Shown piece after piece: positions 11,245 to 24,379 of a stretch of 64,000 nt of DNA. How positions within the stretch are numbered: the first letter of the stretch is position 1; each line of letters starts with the position of its first letter. Made by a program: the position numbers and the translations under genes. The notes under the pieces are model-generated. The model ran no database searches and was not told the origin of the DNA. It saw only the letters and a program-made list of their open reading frames with translations. This DNA is from Helopsaltes ochotensis (taxonomy: Eukaryota; Chordata; Aves; Passeriformes; Locustellidae): NCBI GenBank assembly GCA_013400155.1, contig VXBM01000889.1, positions 1-64,000 on the forward strand, read 5' to 3'.

Positions 11245-14200
11245 GGACCTGAGATGGTGAGAGCTGAACTGTGCAGCCCAAGGGCTCAGAGGAAGCTTCT
11301 GGCAGCCAAAAACCCACACGACCTCCAGTTGTGGTCTGGCGTTGGGGTCATAAAATGTGTCTGGCAGATTCTCGATGACAGATTGATTTCTCAGAACATA
11401 TTACCAGGCAGACATGGAGAGAGGATATTTTAGATAAAAGAAGTATTCTGAGATGAACATCCAGGAGTGTTCTGTAGTTTATTTTCCAACAGTTTATTGA
11501 AACACAAAGGATAATGAAAAGAAATTAAAACTTTTACTGCCCGTATGACACTGTGTTTCCTGTTACGCTAAATGGTTTGATGAGAAGTACTGGAATTGAA
11601 TTTTAGCACATTCTTTAGCATGTTTTGGTAGGGACTAACTGCTGCTGCTAGCTGAGGCTGCATGTGCCTGAGCTCCCACTGCTTTCTGCTGGAGCTGCGG
11701 CCGCAGAGACCGGCAGGGGAGGAAATGTTCCTCTGCTTGACAGACAGTTTATAAAAACTGGATAAGTCCCCACTGTTTTAGAAGTCTTCCCCATTGTTCC
11801 TTTATCACCATTGTAAGAAATCACTTGAGCTCCTTGGGGAGGAGCATTTCAAGACATTGCTGTAATAACATAAGTTCACAGCAAAATTTTGGCTTTGGTT
11901 TCACCATAGGCATTTATTTCCTTTGTGTGTTTCAGTTTATGGAAAACAGGGAAGACAAATTTAGACCATCCATTTTATTCTTTCCTGGGGTTTATTAATC
12001 ACCAGACAGCAAGCAATACTTCCTGTAGAGTGTGGTTATTATTGCTTTGTTCTTGCTTCTAATATAAATATTTTCGAGATGTCCTTCTAACTGAATATGT
12101 TTGCGTTAAATCAGCAGTTCTGTTCTGTTTATTAAAACCAAACTTTTCCTTATTGAGTATTGTTGCAGAATTAATTACCAGCCTGTTACTGAGTTCCTTG
12201 CTTTTCCAACAAGGGAGGATTAAAGCGGCAGATGCTGGGAATGCATCAGCCACAGCAGTTTTCATAAAGCTTTCCCTGAGGACTTGAATTTGCTGTTCTG
12301 TTGTGTACGTGTCTTGACCTGGAGATCAGATGAAGGCATTAGAAGAAACCCCTCATATTTACACCCAAGAAGTCCCTACTTGGAGGGCCTGAAGAGAAGA
12401 CAGTGCAATATTCTGCAGGTGGGGCAATTTTCCTGCTGTCCTCTCTCTGATACAGTCTGTGGTAAGAAATAGCCCAACCTTTTGCTTCATACTCTCTTCT
12501 CTGAATGCTCTGCAAGCTCCAGGCATGATGTTGACCTGCTAAGACCTGGCTGCCACCAAATGTATCCCACCCAACCTTTGTGATCTCTACCTTGGAGCTA
12601 CAAAGCACATGGAAATCCATGAGTAGTTCAGTTAAAACAAATGGCTTCGCCAGGGTAGGTTTTCTTCGATGAGAAACTTCTGGCAGAAGTGACCAAAAGA
12701 AAAGAAAAATCCTGCAGTTGCTTTGGCAGAAGTTTCATGTTTTTGCAGACGCCCCCTGCCACCCAGTTTTATATTTTCCTGTTAGTTCTGAAGTTTTCTA
12801 TGTCTTTCAGTGAGTAGCCATGTGTAGCACTCGTTTTCCTACAGCAGCACTGGTGGAATTAATGATGTAAGTTAGACAGTCTTGAAGGGGATGGCCAAGC
12901 CAGTGCCTCGAGCTGGGACATGGCACAGTGAAGGAGAGCCAGAGTCTCTCAGCCAAGCAGGCTGAAAGTTCCTGGGTCTGGGCCAGACCATCCTTCATGC
13001 TCGCAGACACATCCTTGGTATGGGCTCACATGCCCTGGGCAAGTGGCGGCTCCCTTTGATCCGAGGTGATCTCTGGGTGTTTGACTTTGCCTGGGAAAGG
13101 AGCCTGGCTGTGGTATGAGGCTGCTGCTTGGGTATGTGCAGACAGGGGGGTTGGGGTTCCCTCTGGCTTAGGGCCTCACAGTAACCAGGCACACGGCTTG
13201 GCCTCCCTTCAGGCCCTGCTATTTTTACCCCACTCTGCTCCAAATTTATTTGCTGCTTGCCAGCTCCCCCAGGTTTGTCTCCTCAATTCACCTCAGCAGC
13301 AAAGCCACAGCCCAACCGTGTGGTGCTAACTGGGCAGCACTGGGGCAGCAGAGTGTGGGTTTGAATCACAGATGGAAAGCTCACACTTTAAAGTGTTTTT
13401 AAAAACTGCTTCCTTCCCTTAGGGCATGCAGATGTTTCTGGCTCCCTGGAAAACAGAGGGAAATGCCTCATTGCCTGATGATGGAGTGAGGCAGGGAGTG
13501 GTGGAAAACCACACCTGCAACATAGGGAGACCTGGCAAAGGGAAGGGCAGTGTTCCAGGGATTGTGCCCTGGAGGAGAGGATAGCACAAGGGACCCTGGG
13601 TCACATCTTGGGAAGTGGCCATGTAAAAATCTGCCCATAGCATCAGGCTGCAAGTTTTACACAGCTCTGACAGTGTCTTCTCAGGAACAAGGCTTGGTCC
13701 AGAGCATGCTGGATCTCCACGGTGTGGACTGGTGTTAGAAAGGCATTTGGGAGCCTCTAGTGACGACACAGGTTTGGGATGCAGCAGGGAATGGCATTTT
13801 ACAGCTGGTAAGGAAAGAGCACAGTCCAGCCAAAATATTCTTTCTTTAAGTGTTGCAAAGGAGAGGTGAAACAGAAAACTGGATTTGCCCAAATTGTCCA
13901 TTCCTGCCAGCAAGGAATGTGTTTCTCTGCAGAAGGTCACTGGAAGCCTTAGTGCTCACAATCCTACGGTGGAGAAGAAAGGAGATTTCTTAATACCAGT
14001 GGTTCTCCCAAGCTTGCTTTCCTGTTGTCTGAACACTGGAGATTGGGAGGAAGAGCTGAAAGTGTGCTCAAGTAGTCCAAGTATTCCCGTTTTATTCTGT
14101 CCTGAAACAGTTCCACTTCTGGGCACTTCTTCTGAATGTTTGTGGTTCCCCTTTTGTTGGGGTAATGCTGAAGGACCTGAGGCAAAGGAGCAGTCCCCAG

Positions 14201-15456
14201 CCAAGGCAGCAGCCAGCGATGCCTTGACTGAGCAGAGACCTCTCTGCAGACTGGGAGGGCCAATCTTTACAAGGTGAAGCTGTTGGTCCTTGCAGAAAAG
14301 TCTTTGCTTGCTGAGGGCCGAGAGGCACGGCTGGGTCTCAGGGAGGGTGGGAGCACCTCCAGTAGTGCAAAAGCATTGCCTGCCATGCTTAGAGTGCTCC
14401 TTGTTTACGGACAGTGTGGGGAGAAGGTGTGAAAAAGAGGAATGATGACTGCAGAGCACAAACAGAAGTCACCTCCTGTGCCACTGAGCTACAGCCTAGA
14501 AACTTCATAAAAATGCGACTGTGGCTTAAGCAGTGCCTTTTATTTATGTGGCATTTCTGTGGGTAGTATAACAAAACAAAATCTGTGAGACTCCCAGTAT
14601 TGCATGATTTCTTTCCTTAGGGTTTGGGGCTCTTAAGGTTTTTTATTAGCTGGAGATGATTTCATTAACAAACATCCATGCAGCTAGCAAAGAAATGAGG
14701 GAGAGGTTGTGAAATGTCTTTGAGCTCCTCTATCTGCATAATAATAGCAGATCCAGCAGAGGGATGCTGTGTCTCCTTGCTAGATAAATTCCCAACTGGC
14801 TTTTTCTGGTGGTTGCTGGGAGCACATTCACTCTGGGAAATAGGAGGTGGACTGTGTGGTTAAACTGATAATGGACTTGATAAAGCAAACGCCAGCTATC
14901 ACTGCCTCACTGGAGGTGGCACTTCCTACTGCGCTCCCACCCACCCCAGCAGCATAAATTCTCCCAACAAAAGCCAGGCATGCTTGAGGAAGGTGGCTTT
15001 GCAGGGAACAGTTGCTACTGCACAGCAGTAGTAATAATGATGCAATATTCTTAATCTCAGGACAGCAAATACTGGAGAGCAGAGGAGGTAGGCGTATCCT
15101 GGGGAGCAAAAACCTTGAGGTAAAACGGAACAAGGCTTTTCAGATGTTTCAAAGGTTTCAACTGTTTTCAGTAGCCCTGCATGAAAAAAAAGCATTTTTA
15201 AGCAGCAGCTAGGAGCAGTCAAAACAAACAAAACACATGTAATTTACAAAAATGTTTTAAATTAAATCTGTGTAGCTGGATAAGGGGAGAGTACTCTCAA
15301 ATGTTACCTGGATCAAGCTTTTTTTGTTTGTATGTTGTCAAAGCCAAGGATTTAAACCCAATTGTCACTGCCAATTCTCACCACAACAAAGCAGCAGCAG
15401 TAGCTGTACATACCTAATGTATTGGTATGTTTTCCCCTCATCCCCCCAGTAATGTG
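11245..15456. other. Non-coding stretch left of the assembly gap
   Basis: Frames of 167 and 173 codons occur on the minus strand (14459-13956 and 13940-13419) but overlap other equally long frames and have no recognisable domain. I recognise no gene, RNA or mobile element. Confidence 0.55.
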
Positions 15457-15511
15457 NNNNNNNNNNNNNNNNNNNNNNNNNNNNNNNNNNNNNNNNNNNN
15501 NNNNNNNNNNN
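15457..15511. other. Assembly gap (55 N)
   Basis: A run of 55 undetermined bases. The true missing length is unknown. The left flank ends in a CCCCCC run, which may have contributed to the break. Confidence 1.
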
Positions 15512-18500
15512 CAAATTAAATTAACTGTTGGGAATAGCTTGGGTGAGTGACAGGGTTGGTTTTTTTTCTTGGAAATAAAAATCAAATCATCTCTCTTTTA
15601 TCACCTTGTCCTCCTGTATGTGTGAACAACCAGCAAATCAATGAAGTCTCTGCTTTCTAGTAAGGATAAACATTTTAAAGGAACTGGCTGTGATGCTCCT
15701 GTTTGTTTTTGACTTAGTGATAATGCCAGCCTGTAAATCACTATCAGCATTTAACATCTATGGAAATTCCAGAGGTATTTAATTTGCTGCTTGGTATATA
15801 AAAGCTGCTCCTGCTGAGCAAAATGTGCTGAATATAATCCTTACTCAATTACTAGAAGCACATCATAAAAACTGTTGAAACTTGGTGAGGGAGCTGTAAC
15901 ACACCCAATCCATCGATTTACTTTGTCTTGTATATTTAAATGTTTTCACAATTGCAGGAGCAGTTTGAGAAGGGGACTGGGTTGCAATTATTTGTAATTT
16001 TACATATTTATGTATTTTTAAAGCAGCTTTTGTTCTCTTTCTTTCTGCAATATGTTCCATAAATTTTAGCACAGTGGATTGCAATTGTAGTCTCTTACAG
16101 TTGCAAAACTCCTAAGAATTACTGAAGTGTTGCTTTAATGAAAATGATCTTTTCTACTTTAGAGCTGATGTGCTTTGTTATAGAAGCTCCAGAAATGCAC
16201 TGTGGCACATGAAGTAAATGACATTACAAAGGATTTCTCATCTTTCCTTTAAAATTTAGCTTTAAAATCTATTTTTGACTGCTTAGGTATATTCCTACAG
16301 CACAGTCTCTCGTCTGAGGCTAGTGATCTGATGCTGAAGGATAATTTCTATTGTGAAAAGGTACCTGTTGTGTATAAATGCCAGGACTTCAGTCAGATAT
16401 CAAGGATTTGGGATGGGCCAAAGAGGACAGCAAGTGATGGGCAGGAAAACAGCAGAGGAAAACTAAAGCTTGGGGGCAGCAGGACTGAGCTACAACTCTT
16501 TCTGTAAAAGGAAGCAATCCATCCCAAGAGGTGATGTTGGCGAAAATACTCCTTTTTACTAATGGGAAATTTCAGCTCAGCACCTTCAGTATTTTGGGAA
16601 CACTGGCAATGTTCCTAAACAACAGGTGACAAAGATACTTCAGAGAGTGTTTAGAAAATCTAAACCTTTCTGGGGAAACTGTCCAGATCCTTTCCAGATC
16701 CTTCAGCCTGGAAGCAAAGAACAAATTACATCTCTTTTCCCTGAGAATTGTTGGTCCTGCCTTTTTGTACAGAGGAAACTAAACTAAACTAAACTAAACT
16801 ATTGCCTCAGCTGGGGAGGTGAGCCATGTGGGACAGAGTATTTCATGTGTGAAAGTCAAAATGTGGCTTTCTGCTCAGTTGCAGTTTGGCCATCTCAGCT
16901 TGCCTTGAGTAGTGGAAAGATGATGTTTATTTCTTAGCAGTCTCTGTTCAGTGTCCCACACTTCCCTCTGAAATAGCTGGTATTAGCAAGTGCTGGAAAT
17001 GTGATGCAGACTAAATGGAACATGTATTGATTTATGCTATGGCTTAAGTGGGTTTTTTGTCGTGTGGTTTGGCTTCTTGTGGCCCACCCCTTCCCCCATC
17101 TCTAAATCCATTCTTTGGGTTAAATACTCTCTTCATTTTACCCTTGTACAGACTGTGGAGTTCTGGGGATTTCCTGCAGACGGAAGGGAAGCCACGAATT
17201 TTGAAGCTATTGAAATACTCGGAAGCTCGAATCTCTACAGCCATTCCAGAGAGCCTTTGAAACACTAAAGCAAGTTTTATTACAGAGATTGGTTTACGTT
17301 ACACTCATTTATTAAAACCTAAGGACATCTTTATAAAAACTACTGTATATAAAGACGAGAGCAGTGCAATAGCAGTGTAAAACACATTTTTGGTTTACTT
17401 GGCAATCACTTTAGAAAGACAACATGATTCATAATATGAAGTCAGAGAATGCTGCAAAAAAGAGGACAGGATTAGACCAGAAACTAGATTAGCAAATCAC
17501 TGGACACTGGCACGTATTGATTTCAAACATCAAGTGTTATGTAAACAGTATTATCATCAATGTATCAATAAAGAGAAATCACTGCAACCCTAGAATTTCT
17601 AGTTAGCTTCATTAGCCTAAAATAGTCTGCTGACTATCAAAATAGACTATTGTACTGTATATATATTATCTTCTTAGTAATTTACTACTTTTGTAAAAGG
17701 AGGACTAGAAGAAATGCCTGTCTTACAGAAGAGAACTTCTGAGGCTGGGAAAGGGTGTTTCTTCCCAGCCAGTGGTTGAGGTCTTGTTTTTGTTGCTTTA
17801 CTTTCCATACACAATCACAGGTGGTGGAATAGAACTGACTTTAGAAAATCATTTTGACATGTTAACGTCACTGCTTCTTCAAGTGGACAGTCCTCATACA
17901 GAAATCACAGCTGTAGTAAAACTATAAAAAAAAGGTGTCTAAAATAGCTGCTACAATATGCTGAATTATACATTAGGAGGCCAGATTATTTTCACTCTGT
18001 TTTTTGTAAAATCCATAAACAGGCACAAAAGATGGTTAAATTACAACACCAAGTCCTGCACAAGCTTTGTAACTTATCTTTTTTATGTCCTACGTTATAC
18101 ACAGCAATTACTAAGAAGTTGGACACAGTTCTCAGTGAAACAGAAGAGAGGAAATTATTTGGACAGGGGAAGAGGCTTCTGGAGCAGGAAAGTCACTAAC
18201 AGCCACTGAGATAGACAGCTGGCACTGTCACATAGGGGATATAATGTATGCACTTTTGTGTTAATTTCAGATCCTTTATTTTTCCAAACATATCAGGATG
18301 GACATAAGAACATACAATTGTTTTAGTCCAGATCATTTCTTTTAGAGAAGGACTGCATTTGAACCAGTCCCCATGCAGAAATAACTGAAAAGTTCATTGC
18401 AATTTATCTGGTCCACCATAAATTTGATCAAGTAAATGCAGGGGGATATCAGAGCACAGCTACAGAGGTGGCTGAGGTGTTCAGGTGGCTGTTTGTGTAG

Positions 18501-21500
18501 CCAGTGCTCTTCTCCAGTGTCCCAACACCAAGGAAGAAGGGCTGATAGAAATGGTGATAGGGAAATACATAGTGCACTACTTCCCTTTAATTTAAGGCCC
18601 AACCAGCATTAGTCTTATTCAGGATCTTTTATTCTGCCAAAGTAGAGAGACTATCAGGTGATTTTAACAACACAATTGATGAAAAATTGTTCACCAGCTA
18701 CGACATGGATTTATCCATAAATTAATTGGTAGGCAAAATCAGAATTTCAGCCAGAGACTATCTACCTTATATTAACTGGCTCTGTATAGAGAATAAAAGA
18801 AAACAAACAAACAAAAAGCACATCCATTACAAGGTATACGTGTACTAGAAGTAAAGCATAAAACTGCTCATTAATAACGCACAATTCCCAAAGGGAAAAA
18901 AACCCTTACAAAATACAGTAAGTCACACAAACCAGTATCTAATACAAATTCCTTTATGAACATAAGCTTTTTCCAAAGCTCTCTGTGGCAGTCATCTCCT
19001 CACAAATGAAAGTAGGTGCTGGAAGAAGGAAAAAGGACCAAGCAGTTACTGCAGAGCGCCACACTGGTTACTGTGGATATTTTTTGGGGTGTCTGCAGGG
19101 GTTAGATCTTGGAGCCAGCGCGGAAGCGTGGAGGAGGCATGATGTTGGCATGGATGGCATCACCTCCAGCTACTCGGTGTCCTTTCCTTTTCTTGGAGAG
19201 TTCTTAAGATGTGACACAGGTGTAACACCCCAGGGGCACTGTGGCAGCTCCCTTTGGTCTCTACAAGCTGGGGGGGATGTGCAGGAGCTTCTGTGATGAG
19301 TGAGACTGAGCCAGGCTTCAAGCTGTCCTGGGACAGGATGGAGTTTAATGCCTGCAAGGTGGCACTCCCACCTTTGGATTTGTTCTTTCGACACTGCCTG
19401 CCCTTACTCAGTGATACCCCGCATGTTTAGTTTAGTTGTACAGAGAAAAGGGGCATGTTGGTATGCTACTCAGATTGGGATTTATTTGAATACTGGGCTT
19501 CCACTCCTGTGGTTTCCAGCCTAGTTGGGTCCTCCAACACTATTTATTCCTTCATGGTTTTAGTCATGTACCATCCTGAACTCCAGTAGCCGTGAACTAA
19601 CTCAAATCACTGAGAAGAGTGTCCCCTTTGAGTTCAACAGAAGACTAAAATTCATTCAGCCAAAGAGGTACAAAAGGAACATTTGATTATTCATCAACAG
19701 GATGTTCCTCATATTGTGGTTACATAGTAAGATGTATGGTTATTTTAAAGCTACTGAGATCTGCAGGGCAAAATATTAGACTTGAAAGATTAAATGGGCA
19801 TTACCATGGCTTTCTGTTATGATTTCCAGATGAACTCCTCTGGCTGTCACTGCCACATTCTCCATGCAAATATCTTAAATAACTGAATTTCACAGGATTT
19901 GCTCATGTGATTGACACTGTAGGATTTTTAAATAGCCCCATCCTGTGGAAAGTTACGTCAACCTATTGCAACCCAGTGACCAAATGCTCCACACGCTGCT
20001 GTGGCAGTCATTGCCCTTCTGGCATACAAATGGGTTCTGAGACTTGTATGGGGTAAACTCTGCAGCCAGTCGTGGCTGAGGCAATTGGACTATTGCCTCG
20101 CAAAGCAAGGGGACAATGGTGTTATTGCTTTTGAAATACACAGTTAGTTGGGATTTGTTTTCTGTTTCTCTCTCAGCTTCAAGGAGTATGGAGGTGGAAT
20201 GGTGTTGCATCCTAATAAAGTTGCCCTCTTCAAAAACCTGAATTTAAGATGGGCTTGGATGTCTTATCAGAATCATTGCCAGTGATTTTAAAATGTGCAT
20301 TATGGTTGAAGGGATTGCTACCCTGCAGTCTGACTCAATGAAAGGGCTCTGCTTACCTTTGCAATGCATAGGACAATATGGTTAACAGTGATGTGGATTG
20401 CCAGCATCTACCCGACTGTGACAAAATGTTCACCAGAGAACTTTGGAAAAACTCACATTCAGGATTCTGACACTTAGGCTGAGATTAGGCTCAAATGGCA
20501 ATTGATGGATGGGGAGGCAAAGAAAAGTTATCTACCAAACGTTTGTCTTGTGGTCGTTTTCCAACTTTGTGTGGATTTGCCAGAGCAACCTAATTTTCTT
20601 CCTACTGAGCATTTTCACAAATACGATGCTTCCTTTGAGAGATAATAGTGTCAGTCTAGAATTAAAATATTGCTTACAGACTACTTTCTCCTGGAGACTC
20701 TTTCTATATCATTTGCCTGTATAAGTTGTTTGAATGGTGTCTTGCTGTCTTCAGGTGACTTGCTCAGTCTTCCTCTTGTAGTCCTTCTCTCTCCTGCTTA
20801 TCCATAATTTTTTCAGCTCTTGTAATTTAGTTGATTTTCTTGAAAGCTGCTCCTTGAAGTCTGGTCTTACCTCTCCCATCTTGAGGCACATCAATATAAT
20901 TTTCTGGAAGACACAAAGCACAAATGGTTTCCATAATGTTTCAGGAGCACCCAACACCAAAGTATTTCCTGTAAAGAAAAACCTGTAATATTGTCACCTG
21001 CAGATTTAATTTGTAGAGGCAAGAAAGAGGAAGGAAAAGCATAAGGAAGAAAGAGGAGATGTTAAGAGGTCTCTACCTTCCCTTGTTAGTTCTCTTTGGT
21101 CTGGGATGACCCTGTGTGTGCTATGGATGGCTGCATTCTCCTTTTCTTTTTGGATTCTGCACAGCCAGAGTGGGAGGCTAAGCTTGTTTCTCCCTGTTCA
21201 TATTAAACTGGTCCTGGCTGCTTACTCTGACCCCTATTCCTTTCCTATGATGAGAAAATGTGCTTCTATTGCCCCACGTATATGTGGGTAAATAATATTT
21301 ATGTGCTTTCCTCACAGAAATATTGTCAGTATTACGAAGCCTTCTGCTCACAGCTCCTTCTGGACATTACAGCTGCTTTAAATCTGCTGCTTTAAATCTT
21401 GTGCAGAGTGTGCAACTGGCTGTGTGATCCATCCACAGACAACTATGGCAGGGTGCAGGGCACTGGGCTGATGGTCCAGCTAGGGAATGCTTTGAGGCAG

Positions 21501-23114
21501 ACTAGGTCACTAATCATAGTAACAAATGAAAGAAACACAACTGTTTGTTCTAGCAGGTAACAAGTGCAAGATGCTGGGCAGTGCAAGGTGGGCTACGCAG
21601 CCACCTGAGCCATACCAAAGCACAACAGTGTTACCTTAGTTCACACTGAGGCATTTTTCATAGGACTGTCAGCCAGAGGGGACCTCCAGACAGAAATATG
21701 CGATTTTCTTACAACTCTGAGGGTTTAAGCCTTCACCCAAAACTGAGTCACATGAGACCTGCCAAAGTTTGACAGCTAATTTCTTTCTAATAATCAAATA
21801 TCTTAGAAAGCCTTACTCATGTCAGAAATCCAAAAAAACCAAAAATTTTGTTTTGTTCAGTCACTGTCCTTTTTTGATATTGGTAGAAATGCATATTAAC
21901 AACATGCAAACCTGCCTCTTGTAAGGTCTGCACACCGATGAAGTTTAAAATGAGTTGTTCATATCTAGAAGAGAGTCTCAGGAGACTTAGCTATAACTAA
22001 TTAAAAAATGCCTGGGGAGGGAGAAACTGAAGTCTATGAGTGCATATCATGGCTTGCAGGCACCTCTGTCCTTCACAGCACATTCAGTTATTTCTTCTCA
22101 CTCTTTTGTAGATTGCCACGTGTGCTTCCTCTCCTGTGAAATGCTTTACTAATCTGCTATCTGCATAATTTAAAACACTAGACTGACTGGATGCAGTTTA
22201 TTTATCTCTGCTTTTAAATAAATGTTTAGAGATGAAACAGACAGAGCAGGCATTGGTGTGTCCCAGGACAGAGTGTAATTTTAAACGTGTCCAACCTATC
22301 AGCCAGTTACTCTTTCCCTCCACCTGAGTGTCCCAAAGTTGCTGCTGGCTAAGTCCTTCTTCAGATTAATGTAGAATCAAGAGTGTCATCAAGGTGGTGC
22401 AAAATGAGAGTTACTGAACCCAAAGACCATAGCAAAGTTCATGAATATTTGTGTGCAACACAGAAGCTAAAACATCGCTCCTGTGAGTAGCCTGGATTTC
22501 CTGCCAATTCCTCTCATCTGTCCAAAGCTATGGGAGAATGAGTGGGAGGATGTGGACAGCAGAGCCAGCAACACACAGACCCCACGCAGCTCTGAAAGCC
22601 TCTTACAGCAAGTAGGAAGTATTCACCCTGCATTTTCTGAGCTGGATGAGTCTGGGCCAAATCCACAGCTTCTCCCTGAAACCAAACCCTGACAGGACAG
22701 TTGCTAGGCTAAAAGGTCCTCTTCACCTACAAAAAATGAGGTGGGGTGTGTGATTGATTGATTAGCTGGGGGCTGGACCAGTAAGGTTCGAAAGTACTGC
22801 TTCAGATCATTTTGGAATAGCAGGATGCTGTAAAAATACCTGCAATTTCCTAAGAAGGATGAATGCTGATTTCCATGTGCAGGAGTGTTATATTCCAGTC
22901 TCCCAACACAGTGTGCTCGGCAACAGAAACCCTGTGTTTGTCACTTCTGGTCACTTCTATGGGGTTTTAATGCACTTAGAGGTGAAGCCTGTGCTCTGGA
23001 GGTGGCTCAGGTTGCTCCTTTTCCCTGGCAGAGGTTGTTGTCACTGTACAGCACCCCAGGCTGCCACTGCTGCTCTACCTGGCCACTCAGAGAATGCAGC
23101 CAGTCAAGCCACAA
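15512..23114. other. Long intergenic stretch with no supported gene
   Basis: AT-rich sequence with no frame above about 105 codons. It contains an (AAACT)5 microsatellite at 16776-16800. Two possible terminal exons were considered (about 17181-17268 on plus and about 19205-19107 on minus) and rejected. From 17.3 to 19.0 kb the sequence resembles UTR in texture, but there is no gene to attach it to. Confidence 0.55.
16776..16800 (+). repeat. (AAACT)5 microsatellite
   Basis: Five perfect copies of AAACT, preceded by AGAGG and followed by ATTGCC. Confidence 0.95.
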
Positions 23115-23335
23115 CAATGGGGGGAAGGAATTTCAGATCAGAAATTCTTTACCATGAGGGTGCTGAGGCCCTGGCACAGGTTGCCCAGAGAAGCTGTGGC
23201 TGCCCCATCCCTGGCAGTGTCCAAGGTCAGGTTGGACAGGGCTTGGAGCAGCCTGGGATAGTGGAAGATGTCCATCAGGGGGTGGAACTGGATAAGCTCT
23301 AAGGTCCCTTCCAACCCAAATCATTCCGTGATTTT
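23115..23335 (+). mobile_element. CR1 LINE, 5'-truncated 3' end
   Basis: Characteristic CR1 3' sequence: GGCACAGGTTGCCCAGAGAAGC, CCATCCCTGGCAGTGTCCAAGG, GGTTGGACAGGGCTTGGAGC, AAGGTCCCTTCCAACCCAAA, then the terminal ATTCCGTGATTTT. CR1 is the dominant avian LINE and usually inserts as short 3' fragments like this one. It carries no coding capacity. Confidence 0.95.
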
Positions 23336-24357
23336 CATTGCCTGACAAGGCAGCAGCCAACTAAAAGACTGCTTCCTCTTCAGTAATTGCTTGGTGGCTC
23401 AGTTCTGCTGGAATGAAATGCCATCCGTTAGTAAGGAAGGAATGATTCAGAGCCTCTGGAGGCAAGTTTTTCCAGAGATTTCTGCCTTTTTCTAACAAAT
23501 GAGGTGAACAGTTGCCACATTCACCATACAAGGCCTCTAGTTAAGTTGGTGTTGACATAAAAGCACCATCGATCAGCACGGTCCCTTCAGGCCTCAGATA
23601 CACCCCAAATCCACGAATAACACAAGTGGTGGCTCACTGCTCACACGAAAGAAAGCAGTGTCTGCAGCTGCTCAGGTTTCACTCTGGCATAAAATGGCAC
23701 TACACTGACCTGAGCAGGCCTGCTGTGATCTGCATCTGTTGAGGTGTTTCTGCTGCAGTGCCTCCCAGTCTGGTCAGTGGGACTGGGAGAAAAGCTTTTG
23801 CCCTCTCTGTCCCCAGGCAGAGCTGGGATGCCAGGCTGACAATCAGCTTTCTGCAATATGAAGCTCTTGGTGGCTTCTTAACAATCAATCTTAACACCAA
23901 TTGTTACAGGGAGCAGGAATGTGCTCCCCTTCCCCAGAAATGGAAGGATGAGGGAGGACAAAGCACAACGCATCAGACTTCGTAAAAGCCTGACTGAAAG
24001 GAAGGACATGAGAAACTAATTGCAGGACAAGCGCAAAATGAAAAGCCATTCAGTTGTCTAAATATATTTCAAACTAGAAAGAAATAGAATATAATCTAAT
24101 CCGTCTGCCTGTGAAGTTTGCCAAAGAGCACGGAAATAATTTTTGTAGTTTGGCATCTGTAGGCTCCTATGGCTATGTTATACAGAGCATGTAACATTAT
24201 ATCCAAAATATATACTGAAAGGTTGCTTGGGTTACCAATACTAATTTTTAAAAGTTACAAAATTCAAGAATGAATGCTGCTGGTTCAATCTCAAATTTGC
24301 CATCTTGTTTGTGTGAAAGAAAGTGGAAAGTCTCAGACTTCTTAGGTGGGGCTCCTC
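23336..24357. other. Non-coding stretch
   Basis: Nothing recognised between the CR1 end and the poly-T run. Confidence 0.6.
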
Positions 24358-24379
24358 TTTTTTTTTTTTTTTTTTTTTT
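24358..24379 (+). repeat. Poly-T run (22 T)
   Basis: A homopolymer of 22 T. On the minus strand it could be an insertion's poly-A tail, but no recognisable element sits to its right. Confidence 0.95.

Noticed and set aside
13419..14459. Two overlapping minus-strand frames of 173 and 167 codons.
   Set aside because: Moderately GC-rich sequence with open frames in several phases; no family features or conserved motifs.
17181..17268. Possible plus-strand terminal exon after a TTTCCTGCAG acceptor-like site.
   Set aside because: The short translations in the two open phases match nothing I know, and no upstream exon with compatible phase was found.
19107..19205. Possible minus-strand terminal exon ending in a proline/arginine-rich peptide (MPPPRFRAGSKI then stop).
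   Set aside because: Only about 30 codons, weak acceptor, no recognised protein and no upstream exon.
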